Source of the DNA: Marinilactibacillus sp. Marseille-P9653
Lineage (GTDB): Bacteria > Bacillota > Bacilli > Lactobacillales > Carnobacteriaceae_A
Direction of reading: 5' to 3'
Length of the DNA: 64,000 bases
Assembly: GCF_916618885.1 (NCBI RefSeq)
Contig: NZ_CAKAKH010000001.1
Location: 372,001 to 436,000, forward strand
In this document: positions 56,804-64,000 of the stretch, in pieces
Layout: every line of letters starts with the position of its first letter
How positions within the stretch are numbered: the stretch's first letter is position 1
Position numbers and translations under genes: made by a program
The notes under the pieces: model-generated
Database searches by the model: none
Seen by the model: the letters and a program-made list of their open reading frames with translations, nothing else
Told to the model about the DNA's origin: nothing

Positions 56804-58233
56804 ATGAAGAATGTGGCGTCTTTGGTGTCTGGGGACATCCGGATGCAGCGAGTTTGAATTATTTTGGACTCCATAGCCTACAACACCGTGGCCAAGAAGG
56901 TGCCGGTATCGTATCAAATAACCATGGACGCTTAAAAGGACATCGTGATTTGGGTCTCCTTTCAGACGTTTTCAAAGACGAAAGAGAACTGGCTAGACTC
57001 GTTGGCGAAGCGGCTATTGGGCATGTTAGATATAGTACTGCTGGAAGCAACAGTATTTTAAACATCCAACCGTTTTTATTCAAATTTCATGACGAAGAAA
57101 TTGCGCTTGCTCACAACGGTAATTTGATCAATGCGATGACACTTAGAAAAGAACTAGAAAAAGAAGGCGCCATTTTTCACTCCAATTCAGATACAGAAGT
57201 ATTGATGCACTTGATTCGTCGCAGCAAACAAGAAACCTTGCTCGAAAGAATCAAAGAAAGTTTAAATGTCATCAAAGGCGCTTTTGCTTATTTGATGATG
57301 ACGCCGAATGAAATGATTGGAGCGCTTGATCCGAATGGCTTCAGACCCTTATCGATCGGTCAGATGGAAAACGGGGCTTACGTACTGGCCAGTGAAACGT
57401 GTGCTTTAGACGTTGTAGGAGCCACCTTTGTTCGCGCTGTAGAACCGGGCGAGATGGTGATTATCAATGATGAAGGCTATACGATTGAAAAATACACAGA
57501 AGATACCTTGCTTCAGATTTGTTCGATGGAATATATTTATTTTGCACGTCCAGACTCTGATATTGCAGGTGTAAACGTTCATACAGCACGTAAAAATATG
57601 GGACGGAAACTAGCACAAGAATCACCAATTGATGCTGATATGGTTATTGGTGTGCCCAATTCTTCTTTATCTGCTGCGAGTGGTTACGCAGAAGAGAGCG
57701 GGATTCCTTATGAAATGGGACTCGTTAAGAATCAATATGTAGCAAGAACCTTTATCCAACCAACACAAGAACTGCGTGAACAAGGTGTTCGCATGAAATT
57801 GTCTGCTGTTAGAGGAGTAGTCGCTGGCAAGAAAGTGATCATGGTCGATGATTCTATTGTTCGTGGAACGACAAGTAAAAGAATCGTTCAACTCTTAAAA
57901 GATGCGGGAGCCGCTGAAGTGCATGTGCGAATTTCATCGCCACCACTGAAATATCCTTGTTTTTACGGGATCGATATTCAAAATCAAAAAGAACTAATTG
58001 CAGCGGATCACACGGTTGAAGAAATCAAAGAAGTGATTGGCGCAGACAGTTTATCTTTTTTAAGTATTGATGGAACCGTGGAATCAATCGGACTAAAATT
58101 TGATGCACCACATAATGGTCTATGTATGTCGTACTTTACAGGAGATTTCCCAACACCTTTATATGACTACGAGATGGATTATTTGCACACACTAGAGAAG
58201 ATCAATGAACGCGATCCAATGTTCAGTAAATAA
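56779..58233 (+). CDS. purF: Amidophosphoribosyltransferase PurF
   Basis: A 484-residue enzyme starting the pathway from PRPP and glutamine. The glutaminase nucleophile Cys follows an 11-residue propeptide ([10 protein letters not shown]), and the PRPP loop is [16 protein letters not shown]. Cys residues typical of the Fe-S type ([31 protein letters not shown]) are in place. GTG 56779 lies 8 bp behind GGAGGA; the ATG at 56761 lacks a ribosome site. The start is inside purL, so translation is coupled. Confidence 0.95.
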   Translation: MVAEIKSLNEECGVFGVWGHPDAASLNYFGLHSLQHRGQEGAGIVSNNHGRLKGHRDLGLLSDVFKDERELARLVGEAAIGHVRYSTAGSNSILNIQPFLFKFHDEEIALAHNGNLINAMTLRKELEKEGAIFHSNSDTEVLMHLIRRSKQETLLERIKESLNVIKGAFAYLMMTPNEMIGALDPNGFRPLSIGQMENGAYVLASETCALDVVGATFVRAVEPGEMVIINDEGYTIEKYTEDTLLQICSMEYIYFARPDSDIAGVNVHTARKNMGRKLAQESPIDADMVIGVPNSSLSAASGYAEESGIPYEMGLVKNQYVARTFIQPTQELREQGVRMKLSAVRGVVAGKKVIMVDDSIVRGTTSKRIVQLLKDAGAAEVHVRISSPPLKYPCFYGIDIQNQKELIAADHTVEEIKEVIGADSLSFLSIDGTVESIGLKFDAPHNGLCMSYFTGDFPTPLYDYEMDYLHTLEKINERDPMFSK

Positions 58234-58266
58234 AGCGAACAGATAAAAAACAGGAGGTTTATTCAG

Positions 58267-59310
58267 ATGGGAAATGCCTATGCGAACGCTGGCGTAGATG
58301 TAGAAGCCGGTTACGAAACAGTTGAAAGAATCAAGAAACATGCCAAACGAACAGAACGATTAGGTGTGATGGGTGCTTTAGGAGGTTTCGGTGGCGCATT
58401 TGATTTATCTGCAATAGACGTAAAAGAACCTGTACTGGTTTCTGGAACAGATGGCGTTGGAACGAAATTGTTGCTAGCGATCCAACAAGACAAGCATGAC
58501 ACAATCGGAATCGACTGCGTAGCGATGTGTGTGAATGATATTTTAGCTCAAGGCGCAGAACCATTGTATTTTTTGGACTACATTGCGACAGGAAAAAACG
58601 TTCCAGAAAGAATGGAACAGATTGTTGCTGGAATATCAGAAGGGTGCGTGCAGGCAGGCGCAGCGTTAATCGGGGGAGAAACTGCTGAAATGCCTGATAT
58701 GTATGAAGAAGAAGCGTATGACCTAGCAGGATTTTGTGTTGGGGTTGCAGAAAAAACGCAGTTACTCACTACAGATAAAGTGAAAGCAGGAGACCAATTG
58801 ATTGGTCTACCATCAAGCGGTATTCATTCCAATGGCTATTCACTGGTTAGAAAAGTGTTTTTTGAACAGAACGATTACAAAATAGATACCGAGTTTGAAT
58901 CATTGAATGGTAGAACGCTCGGGCAAGAACTGCTTGAACCAACAAAGATTTACGTTCAACCTGTTTTACCATTAATCAAAGAGCAACTAATCCATGGTAT
59001 TTCTCATATAACAGGCGGGGGATTTGTAGAAAATTTACCAAGAATGTTACCAGAAGGCTTAGTCGCCAAAGTAAAAAAAGGCACTTGGAACATACTGCCT
59101 ATCTTTGCTTTGCTTGAAAAAGAAGGTCAGCTGAAGCCAGAAGAAATGTATGAGATTTTCAATATGGGTATTGGAATGGTCTTAGCAGTATCAGAAGATC
59201 ATGTAGCCTCGGTTATGGAAAAATTAACCCAAAGTGGGGAATCACCTGTTTTAATCGGTGAAGTAGTAGAACAGTCAAGTCACTTAGATGGAGCGATTGT
59301 CTTTGAATAA
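58267..59310 (+). CDS. purM: AIR synthase PurM
   Basis: A 347-residue ATP-dependent cyclo-ligase making AIR from FGAM. Motifs are [13 protein letters not shown] at the N-terminus, [24 protein letters not shown] and [24 protein letters not shown] precedes the ATG. Its 3' end overlaps the purN start. Confidence 0.96.
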   Translation: MGNAYANAGVDVEAGYETVERIKKHAKRTERLGVMGALGGFGGAFDLSAIDVKEPVLVSGTDGVGTKLLLAIQQDKHDTIGIDCVAMCVNDILAQGAEPLYFLDYIATGKNVPERMEQIVAGISEGCVQAGAALIGGETAEMPDMYEEEAYDLAGFCVGVAEKTQLLTTDKVKAGDQLIGLPSSGIHSNGYSLVRKVFFEQNDYKIDTEFESLNGRTLGQELLEPTKIYVQPVLPLIKEQLIHGISHITGGGFVENLPRMLPEGLVAKVKKGTWNILPIFALLEKEGQLKPEEMYEIFNMGIGMVLAVSEDHVASVMEKLTQSGESPVLIGEVVEQSSHLDGAIVFE

Positions 59311-59908
59311 TCAAGAGAACCTAAAGATCGCCGTATTTGCTTCTGGAAATGGCTCGAATTTCGAAGTGATTGCGGAAGCTATTCAGAATGGTTCTATCAA
59401 CGCGGAACTAAGTCTGTTGATCTGTGATCAGCCAGAAGCTTACGTTTTAAAACGTGCTGAAGCTAAAGCGATACCCGCGACCGTTTTACAGCCAAAACAG
59501 TATCAAACGAAGAAAGAGTTTGAAACGGTTCTGCTGAAACACCTTGAAAATCACGAAATCGACCTGATCATACTGGCGGGTTATATGCGCATCATCGGTA
59601 AAACTTTGTTGGATAAGTACACCGAACGCATTATCAATATCCATCCATCTTTGCTACCGGAATTTCCGGGTAAAAGTGGGATAGAGGATGCCTTTACTGC
59701 AGGTGTCAGTGAGACCGGAGTAACCGTTCACCTGGTCGATCAGGGTGTAGATACGGGCCCCATTTTGTCTCAACAGAAAGTCATGGTAGAATCAGATGAA
59801 ACGTTGGAATCGCTGGAAGAAAAAATACATAAACTAGAACATTTGATGTATCCGAATGTGATTCAAACGTACATTGAAAAGTTGCAGAAGGAGCAGGTCA
59901 ATTCATGA
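59303..59908 (+). CDS. purN: Phosphoribosylglycinamide formyltransferase PurN
   Basis: A 201-residue enzyme formylating GAR with 10-formyl-THF. The folate site region shows [23 protein letters not shown] and the catalytic [14 protein letters not shown] with the Asp in [10 protein letters not shown]. The frame opens at ATG 59288 without a ribosome site; TTG 59303 lies 9 bp behind GGAG and is preferred, though TTG 59297 is possible. It overlaps purM and, by 4 bp, purH. Confidence 0.94.
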   Translation: MNNQENLKIAVFASGNGSNFEVIAEAIQNGSINAELSLLICDQPEAYVLKRAEAKAIPATVLQPKQYQTKKEFETVLLKHLENHEIDLIILAGYMRIIGKTLLDKYTERIINIHPSLLPEFPGKSGIEDAFTAGVSETGVTVHLVDQGVDTGPILSQQKVMVESDETLESLEEKIHKLEHLMYPNVIQTYIEKLQKEQVNS

Positions 59909-61440
59909 AGCGAGCACTGATTAGCGTATCAGATAAAACAAATATCGTAGAATTTGCACAGTCACTGATTCAAAATGACGTAGAAATCATTTCTACGGGA
60001 GGCACAAAAAAAATTTTAGAAGAAGCTGGAATCCCGACAATTTCGATTGAAGAGGTGACCGATTTTCCAGAAATGATGGATGGACGGGTTAAAACTTTGC
60101 ATCCGTTGATTCATGGAGGACTACTAGGGCGCCGAGATTTAGAAAGTCATATGCAGGCAATGGAAGCTCATCAAATCAAGCCAATCGACTATGTCTGTGT
60201 GAATCTTTATCCCTTCAAAGAAACGATCACAAAAGCTGATGTCACTGCAGAAGAAGCCATTGAGCAAATCGATATTGGTGGACCGAGTATGTTAAGAAGT
60301 GCCGCTAAGAACTTTGAGTCCGTAACCGTTGTTGTAGACGCAAAGGACTACGCTAAAGTAATCGAAGAATTAGAAGCAGATGGAGAAACAAAACTTGAAA
60401 CAAAACAAGCCCTAGCAGCAAAAGTTTTCCGTCACACAGCGAGTTATGATGCATTGATTGCGGACTACTTAACAGAGTTATCAAACGAGAAAGATCCAGA
60501 ATCCGTTACCGTAACCTATAATAAAAAACAAAGTCTAAGGTATGGAGAAAATAGTCATCAGTCTGCTGTCTTTTATGAAGATCCAATGGCCGGTCCTTTT
60601 TCTATCGCGAAAGCAAAACAACTACACGGAAAAGAGCTCTCTTATAATAATATCAAAGATGCAGATGCGGCGATTCGCATGGCAAGAGAATTCACAGAAC
60701 CTGTAGCCGTTGCCGTTAAGCATATGAATCCTTGCGGAATCGGTATTGGTGAAACCATTGAAGATGCTTTCGACCGAGCATATGAAGCAGATAGCATTTC
60801 AATATTTGGTGGGATTGTTGTATTAAATAGAGAAGTTTCTCTGGAAGTGGCTGAAAAACTGCACAAAATCTTTTTAGAGATTGTGATTGCACCGAGCTTT
60901 TCAGAAGAAGCGATGAGCCTTTTAAGTTCCAAGAAAAACATTCGCTTACTTGAACTAGATTTTTCACAAGCAAATTCTGGCGGAAAAGAATTGGTTTCTG
61001 TTTTAGGTGGACTACTGGTTCAAGATCAGGACTGGATCGAAGAAGCAGATAAGCCAGAATGGAAAGTGGCCACGAAAACTCAGCCAACGGACGAACAAAT
61101 GAAGGCTTTAGCGTTCAACTGGAAAGTCGTTAAGCATGTTAAAAGTAATGCAATTGTTGTTGGAAACAGTGAACGTACGCTAGGGATTGGTGCCGGTCAG
61201 ATGAACCGCGTCGGAGCGGTCAAAATTGCCATTGAACAAGCAGGTGACCTGGCATGGGGCGCTGCACTAGCGAGTGATGCCTTCTTCCCAATGGATGATA
61301 GTGTAGCTTATGCAGCTGAACATGGAATCAAAGCCATCATCCAACCCGGTGGAAGCATCAAGGATCAGGAATCCATTGACAAAGCAGATGAGTATGGCAT
61401 TGCAATGGTCTTAACATCGACTCGACACTTCAGACATTAA
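59905..61440 (+). CDS. purH: Bifunctional AICAR transformylase/IMP cyclohydrolase PurH
   Basis: The 511-residue enzyme does the last two steps to IMP. The N-terminal MGS-like cyclohydrolase (about 1-190) begins [15 protein letters not shown], and the C-terminal transformylase has [24 protein letters not shown] and [14 protein letters not shown]. It overlaps purN by 4 bp. Confidence 0.97.
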   Translation: MKRALISVSDKTNIVEFAQSLIQNDVEIISTGGTKKILEEAGIPTISIEEVTDFPEMMDGRVKTLHPLIHGGLLGRRDLESHMQAMEAHQIKPIDYVCVNLYPFKETITKADVTAEEAIEQIDIGGPSMLRSAAKNFESVTVVVDAKDYAKVIEELEADGETKLETKQALAAKVFRHTASYDALIADYLTELSNEKDPESVTVTYNKKQSLRYGENSHQSAVFYEDPMAGPFSIAKAKQLHGKELSYNNIKDADAAIRMAREFTEPVAVAVKHMNPCGIGIGETIEDAFDRAYEADSISIFGGIVVLNREVSLEVAEKLHKIFLEIVIAPSFSEEAMSLLSSKKNIRLLELDFSQANSGGKELVSVLGGLLVQDQDWIEEADKPEWKVATKTQPTDEQMKALAFNWKVVKHVKSNAIVVGNSERTLGIGAGQMNRVGAVKIAIEQAGDLAWGAALASDAFFPMDDSVAYAAEHGIKAIIQPGGSIKDQESIDKADEYGIAMVLTSTRHFRH

Positions 61441-61452
61441 GCCATTCAAAAC

Positions 61453-61487
61453 GAAAGAGAAGTCTCCCTTCTCTTTCGTTTTTTACA
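61453..61487 (+). terminator. Terminator or attenuator between purH and purD
   Basis: CGAAAGAGAAG and CTTCTCTTTCG form an 11-bp stem around a short loop, followed by TTTTTT. It would reduce purD relative to the upstream genes. Confidence 0.85.
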
Positions 61488-61514
61488 TAAAAATCACGGA
61501 ATGAGGAATCCATT

Positions 61515-62774
61515 ATGAATCTACTAGTTATTGGAAGTGGAGGTCGCGAGCACGCGATTGCAAAAAAAATAAATCAAAGTCCATTATCAGAAACAGTCTA
61601 CTGTATCCCTGGTAACGCGGGTATGAAATTAGATGGGATCCAAATAAAAGACCTTCCTTTAGACGATCATGATCAGCTGATTGCCTTTGCGGTAGACCAA
61701 CAAATTGAATGGACGATTATCGGACCAGAAGTTCCTTTGTTCGATGGACTAGCAGATGCGTTTTATAAAAATGGTCTGTCCGTGTTTGGACCATCCAAAG
61801 CCGCGACCTTAATTGAAGCATCCAAAGCATTTGCGAAAGAGCTAATGGTCAATCAAGGTATCCCGACAGCAGCTTATCAAGTGTTTGATGAATACGAAAA
61901 GGCAAAAGCGTATATTCAAGCGCAGGGCGCACCTATTGTGATTAAAGCAGATGGACTGGCCTCAGGAAAAGGCGTTATCGTAGCTGAAACAATGGAAGAA
62001 GCGCAAAAAGCACTGAAAGAAATGATGCAAGACAATAAATTTGGAGAGTCAGCTTCTCAAGTCGTCATTGAAGAATGTCTGGTAGGCGAAGAGTTTTCAT
62101 TAATGGCTTTCGTTAATGGAAAAAATATTTATCCGATGCCCATTTCTCAAGACCATAAACGTTTGTTGGAATTAGATAAAGGACCAAATACTGGCGGGAT
62201 GGGTGCCTATTCTCCAGTCCCCCATATTTCTGAGGAAACCGTAGCAGAAGCGATAAAAAGGATTCTAAAGCCAGCTGCGCAAGGGTTGGCTGATAGTCAA
62301 ACCCCTTTTACAGGGATTTTATATGCCGGTGTGATTGCTACAGAATCAGGGCCTAAAACCATTGAGTTCAATGCGAGATTTGGAGATCCAGAAACACAAG
62401 TTGTTTTGAACCGAATGGAATCAGATCTTGTAGAAGTGATTACAGATATACTTGATGAAAAAGATCCAGAAATAAAGTGGAAAACGACAGGAGTAGATTT
62501 AGGCGTCGTTGTGGCAGCTAAAGGATACCCGGACAAGTACGACTTGGATATTTTGATTGAACCGATGGAATCTGAAGATACAACTACTTATTATGCTGGT
62601 GTAAAAGAAAAAGATGGTCACCTTTATTCTAATGGCGGACGTATTTATCTTTTAGAGGCTTACGGTGAATCTATAGCGGAAGCTCAGCAGAAAATTTATA
62701 ATCAACTAAATAAAGTGAATTCCAAAAAAGTCATTTACCGAAAAGATATTGGAGACAAGGCGAAAAGAAGGTAA
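61515..62774 (+). CDS. purD: Phosphoribosylamine-glycine ligase PurD
   Basis: A 419-residue ATP-grasp ligase making GAR. Motifs are LVIGSGGREHAIAKKI, IGPEVPLFDG, IVIKADGLASGKGVIVAET, GPNTGGMGAYSPVP and EFNARFGDPETQ. It is separated from purH by the hairpin at 61453, with an ATGAGGAATCC site before the ATG. It ends the purine operon. Confidence 0.96.
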   Translation: MNLLVIGSGGREHAIAKKINQSPLSETVYCIPGNAGMKLDGIQIKDLPLDDHDQLIAFAVDQQIEWTIIGPEVPLFDGLADAFYKNGLSVFGPSKAATLIEASKAFAKELMVNQGIPTAAYQVFDEYEKAKAYIQAQGAPIVIKADGLASGKGVIVAETMEEAQKALKEMMQDNKFGESASQVVIEECLVGEEFSLMAFVNGKNIYPMPISQDHKRLLELDKGPNTGGMGAYSPVPHISEETVAEAIKRILKPAAQGLADSQTPFTGILYAGVIATESGPKTIEFNARFGDPETQVVLNRMESDLVEVITDILDEKDPEIKWKTTGVDLGVVVAAKGYPDKYDLDILIEPMESEDTTTYYAGVKEKDGHLYSNGGRIYLLEAYGESIAEAQQKIYNQLNKVNSKKVIYRKDIGDKAKRR

Positions 62775-62784
62775 AAGATAGCTC

Positions 62785-62815
62785 GTTCCTATACTAGCAA
62801 GGTATAGGAATATCA
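62785..62815 (+). terminator. Hairpin after purD, weak terminator
   Basis: TTCCTATAC and GTATAGGAA are perfect arms around a 7-base loop; only a loose T-rich stretch follows. Confidence 0.5.
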
Positions 62816-62924
62816 TTTGTTATAGTCATCAAACTGTAATAAAAGAATCGCTCCAATTCATTTCCAATTGAGAAGTCAGTACACTATACTTCTTATAGAA
62901 GACTGTGAACGTGGGGGAGATTTT

Positions 62925-64000
62925 TTGAAAAGAAACTGGCTAGCAGCTTCAGTAACTGCGCTCTTATTATTGAATACCAATGTATTATTCACACACTCGG
63001 TATTTGCCGAAAGTTCATTGGATGAACTACAGAAAGAAAAAGAGTCGATAGAAGAGCGAGCAACTGAGGTAGAAGGTACGATAGACGAACAAGATGCAAC
63101 GTTAAGTGAGCTGGATCAACAAAGAGCAAGCCTGGAAAACGACATACAAAACCTTCAAATCAGTATAGGCGAACTGTCTATAGGGCTTGAAGAACAAAGC
63201 GCCATTTTAGAAGAGACAACTATTCAAATCGAGAATCTTCAGGATGAAGTGATTGTACTCAATCATGCAATCGAAAAAAGAAATCAGAAATTAGATACGC
63301 AAGCACGCGCTACTCAAACAGAATGGAACGCAGGGAATATCATACATACGATTGTAGCTTCTGAAAATCTTGCAGAAGTAATTGGACGTTTGAATATTGT
63401 AAATACACTGGTTTCTGCAAACCAAATGATGCTTGCTGATCAAGTTAGAGACCAGCAAGCAGTTGTCAAAGCAGAAGCACAGATGCAATTCGAAAAAGAA
63501 GAAGTGACTCACATACTCTATGAGATGGAACGGACAAGAGCTGAGCTTTCTTCACAACAAACAAAGCTTGATCGTCAAATCAACCAAGTTGTGGAACTGT
63601 ATCAGATGACTACTGAAGAAAAAGAAACCTTTGTACAAGAGCAGTATGCACTTGCACTTCAATCAGCGGATGTTGATGGGGAAATCAATGCGGAAACAGA
63701 AAGAATACGTGTTGAAGAGAAATTAGCAGAAGAGAAAAGACTTGAAGAAGAACGCGTTGCGGCACAACTACTTGCAGAAAAGCAGGCTGAAGAGCAACTA
63801 GCAGCAGAAGCTGAAGCACAAGAGCAAAGAACGCAAGAAGCATTAGCAAGACAAGAAGCGCAAGAGAAAGCAGAACAAGAAAAAACATCAGAAAAATCTA
63901 AGGTACAAGCGCAATCAGTTGATTTAGAAAACGAAAAAGATACTCAAGTTAAGCCGAGTACTTCTACGAATCCATCACTAGCAACAGCGGAAGAAAGTCA
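62925..64000 (+). CDS. Secreted coiled-coil protein, PcsB/peptidoglycan hydrolase type (partial, cut by window end)
   Basis: The first 358 codons are present. A signal peptide ends near THSVFA (28), followed by long coiled coils (about 30-130 and 150-240), and an Ala/Glu/Gln-rich segment (about 250-320). The N-terminal half matches the coiled-coil region of PcsB-like proteins, whose C-terminal CHAP domain would lie outside the window. The start is TTG at 62925 behind GGGGGAG. PcsB acts with FtsEX in daughter-cell separation; whether this protein has a hydrolase domain cannot be seen here. Confidence 0.78.
   Translation, partial: MKRNWLAASVTALLLLNTNVLFTHSVFAESSLDELQKEKESIEERATEVEGTIDEQDATLSELDQQRASLENDIQNLQISIGELSIGLEEQSAILEETTIQIENLQDEVIVLNHAIEKRNQKLDTQARATQTEWNAGNIIHTIVASENLAEVIGRLNIVNTLVSANQMMLADQVRDQQAVVKAEAQMQFEKEEVTHILYEMERTRAELSSQQTKLDRQINQVVELYQMTTEEKETFVQEQYALALQSADVDGEINAETERIRVEEKLAEEKRLEEERVAAQLLAEKQAEEQLAAEAEAQEQRTQEALARQEAQEKAEQEKTSEKSKVQAQSVDLENEKDTQVKPSTSTNPSLATAEES

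Noticed and set aside
62818-62840. WalR-type direct repeat (TGTTAT, TGTAAT) before the PcsB-like gene
   Set aside because: The repeats have a 17-bp period, not the 11 bp expected of a WalR site.

Overview
The window is low-GC Firmicute DNA. Shine-Dalgarno sites are strong, TTG and GTG starts are frequent, PTS permeases are many, and the LicT-type antitermination and MalT/MapP maltose genes are typical of Lactobacillales. I infer a lactic acid bacterium near Carnobacteriaceae/Enterococcaceae; the sequence alone does not name the species. No tRNA, rRNA or CRISPR array was seen.

Region 1 (1-6.0 kb): a partial alpha-glucoside/glucose-family PTS permease with a cre-like site in its promoter, two tandem MurR/RpiR regulators, and a divergent 6-phosphogluconate dehydrogenase (short type) and gluconate kinase pair. 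Region 2 (6.2-28.0 kb) is a large maltose/maltodextrin/isomalto-oligosaccharide locus. One operon holds an alpha-glucosidase, a ROK glucokinase, a MalT-like EIICBA and a MapP-like maltose-6'-phosphate phosphatase. It is followed by a LacI-family regulator, an operon with one GH13 glucosidase and two tandem neopullulanase-type enzymes, and an operon malE-malF-malG-(DUF1189)-malP-pgmB-glucosidase. Three of the promoters carry the same 12-bp operator (GATACCGGTAAC or GTTATCGGTAAC), always exactly 13 bp upstream of the -35 box, which suggests one LacI-family protein acting as an activator. PTS uptake followed by dephosphorylation and ABC uptake would both deliver unphosphorylated maltose to the same phosphorylase and hydrolases.

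Region 3 (28.0-34.6 kb): a GlnPQ-type amino-acid ABC transporter behind a strikingly palindromic leader, a Cof-type HAD phosphatase, and accessory small genes (a secreted DUF5626-like protein, an XRE regulator with membrane tail, a membrane protein, and a gene broken by a one-base frameshift).

Region 4 (34.8-62.8 kb): de novo purine synthesis in two blocks, purE-purK-purB and purC-S-Q-L-F-M-N-H-D, separated by about 15 kb. Both blocks have a PurBox at exactly the same distance (64 bp) from the -10 box, as expected of PurR activation. The intervening 15 kb holds a D-lactate dehydrogenase-like gene, a LicT/BglG-controlled beta-glucoside operon with two RAT-terminator switches, an aldo/keto reductase and an AdhR-like MerR regulator sharing matching operators, an NfeD-flotillin pair, an IS3-family insertion sequence with a slippery heptamer, a CPBP membrane protease and a DsbA-like oxidoreductase. 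The window ends in the 5' part of a secreted coiled-coil protein of PcsB type.
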